Shown here: positions 7,748 through 15,173 of the stretch, one piece after another | Position numbering within the stretch: position 1 is the first letter of the stretch | Layout of the letters: each line of letters opens with the position of its first letter | Source of the DNA: Anaerolineae bacterium | Lineage (GTDB): Bacteria > Chloroflexota > Anaerolineae > Aggregatilineales > UBA2796 | Direction: 5' to 3' | DNA: 36,965 nt | Assembly: GCA_019637555.1 (NCBI GenBank) | Contig: JAHBVK010000058.1 | Location: 1-36,965, forward strand | Notes under the pieces: generated by a model | What the model was told of the DNA's origin: nothing | The model's database searches: none | Seen by the model: only the letters and a program-made list of their open reading frames with translations | Position numbers and translations under genes: made by a program

Positions 7748-10618
7748 TTAGGATGATGGTTGCTCAAATTTAGATAAATAGTTGCGTACTATCTCTGCAC
7801 GCGCTGGTAGTTCGAGTGCCTCGAAAAGTTCCAGCGCGTGCTTTCCGGCTTGAAACGCCAATTCGATATCTGAAGAAAAATCTGCAAAAACCATCTGTAC
7901 TTGTAGAGCATTCGCCAGCATTTTACGATCACCAGCTTGTGTCAAGAGATCGATGGATTGTTTCAAATCGCTCAACCCTAGCGACAAATTTTCTGGAGCC
8001 ATATCGCGCATAAAGCCCCTAATCTGAGCGCGAAGGTAAAATATGATACTGCGCTCGGCATAAGCATTAGCTTGGATATTCCACTGTAGGGCTTGCTCAC
8101 ATTCGACCAATGCTTGTTCGAATAATCTTTGTTGTATGGCAAAATGAGAGCGCAAAATATAACCGCGCATGATGCCCACCCTTTTTCTCTGCTCATTAGT
8201 AACCAATTCATAATTCTCAATTACCTGTTCAGCGATTTGCCCTGCTCGCTCAATGTCAGCTGGAGCACGAGTAATTAAGTAGCGCTCACACCAGTAGTAC
8301 AGGATTTCTCCCATACCATCATGATCGTTCAGGCTTTGCTTAACCTCAAAAGCCTGTACGAAGGCTTCTTCTGCCTCATCATAATTCTCCATCTCTACGG
8401 CACTCCGTCCGAGATAGAGCAGGCAGGTTGCTACACCGTTCGCGTAGACTGGCTCCTCTTGTTCGCGAAACAGATCCTGATACAGATCACGGCTGATCAA
8501 TAGATGCCCCCGTGCTTCGTCGTAATCGCTCTGCTCGATGCACGCCTGCCCCAACTGCTGAATGAAACGCGCACGCAGATCGGGACGCTGCATCTGCCCG
8601 GCAGCCTGACCAGCCAGCGTCAAACCGCGCCGCGCATCGGTGTAGCGCCCCATTAAGAACCACGACTCCGTCGCGGCTTCGACCAGCGCCACGCAGCGCT
8701 CCCATTGTTCTAGCGCGTAGGTTTCCTCAATGAGCGCACGTAGACTCGCCCAGTCGTCAGGGTGAATCGCGGACTCAGCGCTCAACTCACTGATCAGCTT
8801 GATGAAGTAGCCGACGATGGGTTCAAGAATCGCCACTCGCTGCCCCGACTCTGCTAGTCGTGCGCGGGCGTAATCGGAGAGCAAGGCGTGAAGGCGGAAG
8901 CGCCGATCCTCGCGGTTGATCAGCGACAGCCAGACCAACTTATTGATCACCTGCCGTGTAGCGAACGGACTGCTGTGGATCAGGCTGGCGGCAGCTTCCA
9001 GCGAGAAGGATCGGGCGGCGAACAAGCCGAGCGCCGCAAATAGATCACGTTCACCCTCGTTGAGCAGCTTCCAACTGCGATCAAACACAGTCTGCACGCT
9101 CATCGTGCCGAACTCCAACGCCTGAGATTTATTCACTTCCGCGCTGAACTCGCGCACAAAATCGCTCAAACTGGTGGTTGAATCCGCCAGCACCAGATGC
9201 CCCGCGATCTTGATTGCTAACGGCAAATGCTCCAGTAAGCGGCATAAATCAGCGGCGGCGCTCAGTTCCGGCTCGATGCGCGGTGGCGGCAGCGTCCGGC
9301 GCAAGATATCCAAGCCACTTTCAGGCGGCAGCAGAGGCACGCTGGTGACATCCGGTTGCAGCGACTCATAGGAGCGCGGGCGAGCGGTGATGATCAGCAC
9401 ATGGTCTATGACCGCCGAGAGCAGCGCGTCTAGCTGTGCTTCCGATTGCAGATCGTCGAGGATCAGCAGCAGTCGCTTGCCTGCCGTCTGCGTGCGTAAC
9501 AGATTGGCGAGCACTTTATCGCTCTGCACCGAACTGAGATTCTGCCCAAATGCCTGTCCCCACTCCTGCAAGACCTCGCTGGTGCTGCGGTTGAGCAGAT
9601 CAGCCCAGAGCACGCCATCAAGGAAGTGTCCGCGCAGTTCGTGTCCGAGATGGATCGCCAGCGTGGTTTTGCCGATCCCGCCCATGCCGCTGAGGCAAAA
9701 CGTGGAACCGGATGGTGCAGCGGCGATCTTCGCCACTAGTTCCGCGATCAGCGTGCCGCGCCCCAAGCAGGGATAGCGCGTCAGCGGCGGGACGAGAAAG
9801 GGCGCGTTCTGAGTGTTCAGATACTCACACTGAAATTGATCGAGCAGCGCGGGCGTAGCGCCGTGCTCGCGTATCTCTGCGGCTAATTGCGTGAACGCCG
9901 GATCGGGCGGCTCCCCGCTTTGCTCCAGCGCCGTCGCGTACTTAGTGTAGTGATCATAGGCGGCGTGGCGGCGACCTTCCAGCGCGGTGATCAGCATCAG
10001 CAGGCGGTAGGCATCCTCAGCGTGGGGATCGAGTTCCAGCCAGCGGTTAACCAGTTCCCGACCGCGATCATACTGCCGCTGACGCGCGTAATAGACACCC
10101 AGCGACCTGAGCGCAGCGGAGATTTTTGCTAGCAGCGAGTCCTGTTTGGTGGTGATCCAGCTTTCGATCTCGAAGCTGATGTTATTCAGCCGCAGCGTTT
10201 CCAGAAAATTGCCGCGATAAAGCTGCACCGCCACCAGCAGATCATCGAGCGTACCTTTTTTCAGCAGTCCAGTAAGCAGTTGCACATCGACTTCGTAGGG
10301 CAGATCGGTATTGAAGCCGGCGGTCTGATCATCAAGCAGCAGGTAGGGCTTCAAGCCGCTCACTTGATTCAGGTTCTTCCATTCGGTGCGGAAGTTAGCG
10401 CCGGGATCGGATTTACGATCCGCGGGGGAAGTCTCCCAGTCGTCAAGCTGATCGAGCTTTGCTGCCCACAACCGCGCAGAAAGCGACTCGCGCGGGATCG
10501 GTCTGCCCATCAGGATCAGATAGGCGAGGATGGTATAGGCTTTGGCAGACTTGAGTGTTTCGATCAGCTTGCCGTCGATGTAAAGCTCCGGCTTGCCTAG
10601 TAGATGGAGGCGCAGCAT
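7748..10618 (-). CDS. SARP/AfsR-like transcriptional activator: BTAD + NB-ARC + TPR
   Basis: 956 residues. Residues 1-100 form a short winged-helix-like region (LRLHLLGKPELYIDGK). Residues 106-250 match a bacterial transcriptional activation domain (VQLYRGNFLE, RRHAAYDHYTKYA). An NB-ARC/STAND ATPase follows, with Walker A GMGGIGKTT at 311-319, Walker B LLLILDD at 383-389, a sensor-like IITARPR and the LPLAIKIAG helix. A winged helix spans roughly 505-590. TPR repeats run to the end (for example AEEAFVQAFEVKQSLNDHDG). Such proteins are signal-gated DNA-binding activators. The start ATG has AAGGGA 8 bases upstream. The first two thirds are GC-rich like the neighbours, but the last 750 bases (7748 to about 8500) are visibly more AT-rich. 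The TTCACG repeats upstream are a natural target. Confidence 0.92.
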   Translation of the reverse strand: MLRLHLLGKPELYIDGKLIETLKSAKAYTILAYLILMGRPIPRESLSARLWAAKLDQLDDWETSPADRKSDPGANFRTEWKNLNQVSGLKPYLLLDDQTAGFNTDLPYEVDVQLLTGLLKKGTLDDLLVAVQLYRGNFLETLRLNNISFEIESWITTKQDSLLAKISAALRSLGVYYARQRQYDRGRELVNRWLELDPHAEDAYRLLMLITALEGRRHAAYDHYTKYATALEQSGEPPDPAFTQLAAEIREHGATPALLDQFQCEYLNTQNAPFLVPPLTRYPCLGRGTLIAELVAKIAAAPSGSTFCLSGMGGIGKTTLAIHLGHELRGHFLDGVLWADLLNRSTSEVLQEWGQAFGQNLSSVQSDKVLANLLRTQTAGKRLLLILDDLQSEAQLDALLSAVIDHVLIITARPRSYESLQPDVTSVPLLPPESGLDILRRTLPPPRIEPELSAAADLCRLLEHLPLAIKIAGHLVLADSTTSLSDFVREFSAEVNKSQALEFGTMSVQTVFDRSWKLLNEGERDLFAALGLFAARSFSLEAAASLIHSSPFATRQVINKLVWLSLINREDRRFRLHALLSDYARARLAESGQRVAILEPIVGYFIKLISELSAESAIHPDDWASLRALIEETYALEQWERCVALVEAATESWFLMGRYTDARRGLTLAGQAAGQMQRPDLRARFIQQLGQACIEQSDYDEARGHLLISRDLYQDLFREQEEPVYANGVATCLLYLGRSAVEMENYDEAEEAFVQAFEVKQSLNDHDGMGEILYYWCERYLITRAPADIERAGQIAEQVIENYELVTNEQRKRVGIMRGYILRSHFAIQQRLFEQALVECEQALQWNIQANAYAERSIIFYLRAQIRGFMRDMAPENLSLGLSDLKQSIDLLTQAGDRKMLANALQVQMVFADFSSDIELAFQAGKHALELFEALELPARAEIVRNYLSKFEQPSS

Positions 10619-10960
10619 TGGTCGAATCCCTTGGTGCCAGAAAGATTGTCCGACGTAGGTGTTTTGTTTGCCGCCCGACTCGCACTAATCCGTTAACCGT
10701 TTTCAGTTTGTAGACGCTGCCGTTAGCCCTGTTCTGCCCTGCCATAGGCGACTAACTTAGAACTTTGTTCACAATGCACAATGCACATTCGCCAAATTCA
10801 CGCTGGGTTCACGTTGAATTCACGCCGCCAGAATATGCTTACGGGTAACTCAAACTCATTGATCCGGCAGTCTATTGTAAACAACTTATTTGAATTCTTA
10901 ACAAAACAATTTGTTTGTTTTCCTGCCGATCAACAAGCTAGGAAGGAGGAGTAGTCAGCA
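10619..10960. other. Divergent regulatory spacer
   Basis: Non-coding DNA between the NB-ARC regulator (minus) and the prodomain-like gene (plus). It contains two TGCACA copies (10775-10787), the TTCACG direct repeats described separately, an imperfect AT-rich palindrome around ACAAAACAATTTGTTTGT (about 10901-10920) and an unusually strong AGGAAGGAGGAG at 10940-10951. Confidence 0.6.
10797..10839 (+). promoter_or_regulatory. Triple TTCACG direct repeat at 11-bp pitch, candidate SARP-type operator/promoter
   Basis: TTCACG occurs at 10797, 10808 and 10819, exactly 11 bp apart, so all three lie on one face of the helix. SARP regulators (AfsR, DnrI, ActII-ORF4) and OmpR/PhoB-type winged helices are known to bind direct repeats at 11-bp pitch, with the last repeat about 8 bp from the -10. 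Here TATGCT at 10834-10839 lies exactly 8 bp past the third heptamer (TTCACGC, ending at 10825). The orientation points to the plus-strand gene at 11074. The binding protein is inferred to be the adjacent regulator. Confidence 0.6.
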
Positions 10961-11161
10961 GTGAGCAGCAGCTCCTTAGTGTTAGCGCCATCGCCGTCTC
11001 AACGCAGCAATTCGACATCCGCCACTTCAGTTCATAACACAACCGACAGAGACATCAACTTAAGGAAGCCGTCATGTCCAAAATACTGTCATCAAGCAGC
11101 TACTCTTACACTCAGGGAAAGCGCATCCGTTTTGTGCGCCGCACTGATTTACTGGCGATAA
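10961..11161 (+). CDS. Possible small leader ORF behind a very strong ribosome binding site
   Basis: A GTG at 10961 follows AGGAAGGAGGAG with a 9-base spacer, the best ribosome binding site in the neighbourhood. It opens a 66-codon frame (Ser/Thr-rich, MSSSSLVLAPSPSQRS) that overlaps the start of the gene at 11074 in another frame. The protein resembles nothing I know. It may be a translated leader that couples or regulates the downstream gene, or the strong site may be fortuitous. Confidence 0.25.
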   Translation: MSSSSLVLAPSPSQRSNSTSATSVHNTTDRDINLRKPSCPKYCHQAATLTLRESASVLCAALIYWR

Positions 11162-11487
11162 GTTTCCACCCATCAGCTTCTGCCGACACGATTCAGGAAT
11201 TCGAGCGTGCCAACCGCGCGGTGATCCAGCCGAGCAGCATGTTTCAGGAAGTTCAAGGCAGCCATCTGCGGATTTACCGCCTAGCGCCCATCGAGGGGTT
11301 GAAATCGGCAGAGCTGGCACGGGTTCTGCGCGAGCAAAAGGAAGTGATCAAGGTCAGTGATGTCTACGTATATGTGAATCCACAGGGTCATGGACTGGTG
11401 CTGATCGATGATCTGGTGGCGAAGGTGGATATTGCACCACGCCAACTCATCCTGCCTTACCCGACCAGAGAAGTTTACCCTTGCTAG
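11074..11487 (+). CDS. Orphan subtilisin-type (S8) N-terminal prodomain-like protein
   Basis: 137 residues with AAGGAAG upstream of the ATG. The pattern resembles the N-terminal region of Chloroflexota S8 peptidases: an opening YSYTQGKRIRFVRRTDLLAISF, a middle GSHLRIYRLAP, then ELARVLREQKEVIKVSDVYVYV and a closing GLVLIDDLVAKV. In the proteases this region is followed by the Asp/His/Ser catalytic domain. Here the reading frame stops, and no catalytic motif appears in any frame before infC. There is no signal peptide. It may be a remnant, or a stand-alone prodomain acting as a protease inhibitor or chaperone in trans. The family assignment is by pattern recognition and is moderate. It lies downstream of the TTCACG repeats and divergent from the NB-ARC regulator. 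Confidence 0.55.
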   Translation: MSKILSSSSYSYTQGKRIRFVRRTDLLAISFHPSASADTIQEFERANRAVIQPSSMFQEVQGSHLRIYRLAPIEGLKSAELARVLREQKEVIKVSDVYVYVNPQGHGLVLIDDLVAKVDIAPRQLILPYPTREVYPC

Positions 11488-11614
11488 CTGCCAGTGATGC
11501 ACACCAAGTAAGTGTTCGCGTCATCGGTTGAAAGTGCCGCCGTATGGGTCGCAGTCCCGCTGCGGCATTTTCCGTCAGCAGGCGCACTTCGTATTGCGAT
11601 TCACAGGCTCGCCG

Positions 11615-11643
11615 TTGACTTTGAAAATACGGCGTGTTAAGAT
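11615..11643 (+). promoter_or_regulatory. Promoter of the infC-rpmI-rplT operon
   Basis: TTGACT at 11615-11620 (5 of 6), a 17-bp spacer, TAAGAT at 11638-11643 (4 of 6). Predicted start near 11650, giving a leader of about 85 bases before the IF-3 start. Confidence 0.6.
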
Positions 11644-11651
11644 TTTGCTTC

Positions 11652-11670
11652 GCCAACCAAACAAGTTGGC
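11652..11670 (+). promoter_or_regulatory. Leader hairpin upstream of infC, possible regulatory element
   Basis: GCCAAC and GTTGGC are perfect 6-bp arms around a CAAACAA loop, at the very 5' end of the predicted transcript. infC-rpmI-rplT operons are often autoregulated by L20 or by IF-3 through leader RNA. I cannot match this to a known leader class. It could also simply protect the 5' end. Confidence 0.35.
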
Positions 11671-11733
11671 AATTATTGTCGCACGTCCATACTTAGATCG
11701 CACAACGATAACTGAAAGGTCAGGGTAGCTCTT

Positions 11734-12351
11734 ATCAGCGCTGGAGATTACAGGGTAAACGAACAAATTCGCGGGATCAGCCAAGTTCGTCTGATCGTGC
11801 CGACTAAAGACGGCAAGGACGAGAACATAGGCGTCGTATCGCTGCGAGAGGCGCTCGGCATGGCGTCGGATCGCGGGCTTGATCTGGTGGAAGTTGCACC
11901 AAATGCCAATCCACCTGTCTGCCGGATCATGGACTTCAGCAAGTTCCTGTACGAGCGATCCAAGAAAGAGCGCGAAGCCCGCAAAGCGCAGAAGGTAATC
12001 GAAGTCAAAGAGATCCAATTGCAACTCAAGACTTCGGAGTACCATGCAGGGTTTAAGATCAATAATGCGCGCAAATGGCTGAATGACGGCATGAAAGTCA
12101 AGGTACGCATTCAGTTTCACGGACGCGAGATCGACTACCGTGACATCGCCCGCGACCAGATGGATAAGGTCGTGGAGAAGTTGCAAGATGTCGGCATCGT
12201 GGAATCGCCGCCCAAAATGGACGGACGCGCGATGATCATGGTACTGGCTCCGGCTAGTATGGCGAAGGAACTGGCAAAAGAGAAAGAACAGGCACGGGAA
12301 GCCCGTGAGGTACGTGAACCGCGTGAGCGCAGGGATCGTAACCCGCAGTAA
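11734..12351 (+). CDS. infC: Translation initiation factor IF-3, rare ATC start
   Basis: The conserved IF-3 N-terminus (YRVNEQIRGISQVRLI) lies in frame upstream of the first ATG/GTG/TTG-type codon (GTG at 11797), so a start there would cut off conserved sequence. Between the in-frame stop at 11713 and that region the only plausible start is ATC at 11734, with AGGG 8 bases upstream. This gives 205 residues. infC is known to use AUU/AUC/AUA starts for autoregulation. The N-domain (VSLREALGMASDRGLDLVEVAP, CRIMDFSKF), the linker (KKEREARKAQ) and the C-domain (VKEIQLQLKTSEYH, VRIQFHGREI) are all present. The C-terminal tail is highly charged (REVREPRERRDRNPQ). IF-3 binds 30S subunits and enforces start-codon fidelity. 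Confidence 0.93.
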   Translation: MSAGDYRVNEQIRGISQVRLIVPTKDGKDENIGVVSLREALGMASDRGLDLVEVAPNANPPVCRIMDFSKFLYERSKKEREARKAQKVIEVKEIQLQLKTSEYHAGFKINNARKWLNDGMKVKVRIQFHGREIDYRDIARDQMDKVVEKLQDVGIVESPPKMDGRAMIMVLAPASMAKELAKEKEQAREAREVREPRERRDRNPQ

Positions 12352-12450
12352 ACCCGTCCAACCTGTAGCTGTCCGTAAAAATTATCTGAGTCGTAGCACC
12401 GCCTGAGGCAAGTCAAGCGGTGCAATCTTGTAAGTTTAGGGAGTGTCCAA

Positions 12451-12690
12451 GTGGGCAAGAAGTATAAGCTGAAAACGCACAAGGCAACTGCCAAGCGTTT
12501 CAAGATGACTGGCTCCGGCAAGATCGTGCGTACGAAGGGTGGCAAGAGCCATCTGCGTCGCCGCACGCCGCGCGCCACCAAGCGCATGTTCACCAAGATG
12601 CTGGAAGTGACCACGCCAGGTGAAAAGCGCCGTATCCGCCGCCTCGCGCCGTACATGCGTCGCTACAAGGCAAATCCGCCCGCTGGATGA
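12451..12690 (+). CDS. rpmI: 50S ribosomal protein L35
   Basis: 79 residues starting with GTG at 12451, AGGGAG seven bases upstream. The bL35 signature is clear: KYKLKTHKATAKRFKMTGSGKI, then KSHLRRRTPRATKR. Strongly basic throughout. It is slightly longer than the usual 64-66 residues, with an RRIRRLAPYMRRYKANPPAG tail. It lies in the conserved order infC-rpmI-rplT, with about 100 bases on each side. Confidence 0.97.
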   Translation: MGKKYKLKTHKATAKRFKMTGSGKIVRTKGGKSHLRRRTPRATKRMFTKMLEVTTPGEKRRIRRLAPYMRRYKANPPAG

Positions 12691-12795
12691 GCGTGGCAGG
12701 GAAAGCAAGTGCTAAAGTGCTACGAGTGCTGTGGCGCTGAACAGCAACTGCTATTTGAAGAAAAAGAACTCGTACTCGTGAGGAGAATCGGATAA

Positions 12796-13152
12796 ATGTC
12801 ACGCACGAAGGGCGGTTTTGTTACCCGCCGTCAACATAAGAAAGTCCTCAAGCTGACCAAAGGTCATTGGGGTTCGCGGCACCGTCTTTTCCGCCGCGCC
12901 AACGAATCGATGCTGCACGCGCTGTGGTATTCGTTCATTGGTCGCAAGCAGCGTACCCGCAACCTGCGTTCGCTGTGGATCGCCCGCATCAACGCCGCCG
13001 CACGTATGCACGACATCAGCTACAGCCGCTTGATCGCCGCGCTGAAGGTCGCCAACATTCAACTGGATCGCAAGAGTCTGGCTGATCTGGCAGTCCACGA
13101 TCCGCAGTCGTTCGCGGCAGTGGTCAGCGTCGCCAAGCAAGCAGCCAGCTAA
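12796..13152 (+). CDS. rplT: 50S ribosomal protein L20
   Basis: 118 residues, the standard bL20 length. It has the long basic N-terminal helix (RRQHKKVLKLTKGHWGSRHR), LWIARINAAARMHDISYSRL and the C-terminal globular part (RKSLADLAVHDPQSF). It is essential for early 50S assembly and, in several bacteria, represses its own operon by binding leader RNA. TGAGGAG lies upstream of the ATG. Last gene of the operon, followed by a good terminator. Confidence 0.98.
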   Translation: MSRTKGGFVTRRQHKKVLKLTKGHWGSRHRLFRRANESMLHALWYSFIGRKQRTRNLRSLWIARINAAARMHDISYSRLIAALKVANIQLDRKSLADLAVHDPQSFAAVVSVAKQAAS

Positions 13153-13197
13153 CGACCACACTATGCGACCAGCGATCAGCACAGTTTGCGTAATAAT

Positions 13198-13228
13198 AAG
13201 GGCGGGATCAACCCGCCTTTATTGTTGT
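13198..13228 (+). terminator. Rho-independent terminator of infC-rpmI-rplT
   Basis: GGCGGG (13201-13206) pairs with CCCGCC (13212-13217) around ATCAA, extended by AA-TT pairs, followed by TTTATTGTTG. Only about 10 bases separate it from the next start codon. Confidence 0.85.
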
Positions 13229-13238
13229 CAGGTGCGTG

Positions 13239-15158
13239 ATGCGAATACCCTCTCGATCTCGCCTCGCCGTAAGTTTACTACTGCTGGTCACGCTGTTGAT
13301 TAGTTTCAGCAGTGGCGCTCAGAGTCGGGGACAATCTCCTCTCCAACTCAATCCTATCGCTAATTTCGGACGTGCTGAACTTAACGGCACGGTGGCGTGG
13401 CGTCCCGATGGTCGTCTGTTGGCGGTCAGCGGCGAGGCGGGCGTATGGTTGTACAGCGATCAACTGGAGGAACGTGGACAACTAACCGATGAGGCTGGCT
13501 ATGGGCTGGCGTGGACGCCTGATGGCAAGAAGTTAGTCGTCGGCGGTGCTAAAAGTCAGATCACCGTTTGGGATGTTGAGCGCCGCGCACAACTGCTGGC
13601 AGTACGCTTGCCACGCTATGAATTTTCCGTTTTTGATGTGTTGATGAGTCCCGATGGTCGAAGATTTGCCTTTGGCGGTGGGTCTGAGTTTCGTATTTGG
13701 GAGGTTATTAGCGGACGGTTGTTAGCGGTGATCCCTATTCCAGATGATACGGTTAGCAGTCCAATTTGGAGTCCTGATGGTAAATATCTAGCCTTCCGCA
13801 CCACTTCCAGCGTGGAAATCTATGATGCAGAAGGCGTACAAGTTCAGCAATCTTTGGACGCAGGTGAAGGATTAAGAATCGCTTGGAGTCCCGACAGCAG
13901 CAGAGTAGCAACGGTAAACTCCAAAGAAAGTTCTGATCGCAATGTCGCCACGCGCATTTGGGATGTGCGAACGGGAAAGCTATTGCTGGCGATCCAAACT
14001 GGATTGGGAAGCACACTGAGTTGGAGTCCTGACGGCAAGTATCTGGCGACTGGCAGTGATAGTCGTTATTATGCCTCTAATGTATCGCCGGACCGAGTAA
14101 TCTATCGCGTTGTTGTGTGGGATACTGCGACGGGCGAAGAAGTGTCCAGCGTATGGCGTCAACTTCCCATCAGATCGGTGGCGTGGCGTCCTGATGGCAA
14201 ACAGATGGCGATCCTAAGTGCGGAAAATAATGTCGTTATCGCGCCATTTCCACATGGCGAGTTAATTACTAACCGAGCATTCGAGCAATTCACTAGCAGT
14301 TTCAATGCGTTGGCATGGAGTCCTGACGGACGCAATATCGTTAGTGGCGGCGAAGATGGTAGTATCCGCGTTTGGGATGTGGCAACTGGCAAAGTGGATT
14401 GGGTGCGCTTCGACGCTGATCCACCGACGCAGGTGGTGAGTTGGAGTCCCGACGGAAGTCGGATAGCGAGTGGTGGGCGAGGATTTCGTACTATTATTCG
14501 TGATAGCAGTAATGGAGATAATGCTGTTGTATTTACGCATTGGCAGATTGCTCTAGGATTTGGTGAGATGGGGGTACGGGCACTAAGCTGGAACCAGCAA
14601 AATACGCTAGCTAGTGGCGCGACGGATGGACGTATCCTGATTTATGAGCGAAACATCTCCTCGTCGCCAACGTTAGTCTTCGGCGATAGCGAGGACGCAA
14701 TCTATGCGTTGTCGTGGTTCCCAGATAATCGAAGGCTGTTAAGCGTCAGTGAGAATTTGGATTTGTGGAATGTACCGACAGCAACAAAACTAGCGTCATG
14801 GCGCTGCGGTGATGGCTCGCAGTTACAAGGTGCAGTCAGTCCTGATGGCAAGGTTATCGTGGGCGGCAGAGCGCCTTGTGTATGGGATGTTGTTACTAGA
14901 CAATTGATCCGCCGTTTGGAAGTGGCTGACGGCGAAACGATAAGCCGTTTCGTCTGGCATCCGAACAGCCGCTGGATTACCTCATACTCTTACGAGACTT
15001 CAGTGAACGCGATCCCCAAACTGCGAGTCTGGGATGTGCAGACTGGCGACATTTTGCTCGAAATACCAGCGCCCAGTATGTTCTTTGAGTGGAGTCCTGA
15101 TGGCACGACGTTGGCGATTGCTGGTCATGGGATCACACTCTGGCGGTTATCGCAGTGA
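13239..15158 (+). CDS. Secreted WD40-repeat protein, probably two seven-bladed propellers
   Basis: 639 residues from the ATG at 13239 (GTG at 13236 is an alternative). Residues 1-29 form a signal peptide (basic RIPSRSR, a Leu/Val core, then SSGAQS). The rest is WD40 repeats. I count 14 copies of a W(S/R/T)PDG-like motif or clear variants of it (WRPDG, WTPDG, WSPDG, WHPNS), usually followed by xxLAxGG and a later xxWDV. Fourteen blades would fit two seven-bladed propellers. There is no catalytic domain or anchor beyond the signal sequence. Such proteins usually serve as extracytoplasmic binding scaffolds, and the partner is unknown. It follows the L20 terminator closely and ends 15 bases before murB, with which it may be co-transcribed. 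Confidence 0.88.
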   Translation: MRIPSRSRLAVSLLLLVTLLISFSSGAQSRGQSPLQLNPIANFGRAELNGTVAWRPDGRLLAVSGEAGVWLYSDQLEERGQLTDEAGYGLAWTPDGKKLVVGGAKSQITVWDVERRAQLLAVRLPRYEFSVFDVLMSPDGRRFAFGGGSEFRIWEVISGRLLAVIPIPDDTVSSPIWSPDGKYLAFRTTSSVEIYDAEGVQVQQSLDAGEGLRIAWSPDSSRVATVNSKESSDRNVATRIWDVRTGKLLLAIQTGLGSTLSWSPDGKYLATGSDSRYYASNVSPDRVIYRVVVWDTATGEEVSSVWRQLPIRSVAWRPDGKQMAILSAENNVVIAPFPHGELITNRAFEQFTSSFNALAWSPDGRNIVSGGEDGSIRVWDVATGKVDWVRFDADPPTQVVSWSPDGSRIASGGRGFRTIIRDSSNGDNAVVFTHWQIALGFGEMGVRALSWNQQNTLASGATDGRILIYERNISSSPTLVFGDSEDAIYALSWFPDNRRLLSVSENLDLWNVPTATKLASWRCGDGSQLQGAVSPDGKVIVGGRAPCVWDVVTRQLIRRLEVADGETISRFVWHPNSRWITSYSYETSVNAIPKLRVWDVQTGDILLEIPAPSMFFEWSPDGTTLAIAGHGITLWRLSQ

Positions 15159-15173
15159 GTTATACTCCTCGTC

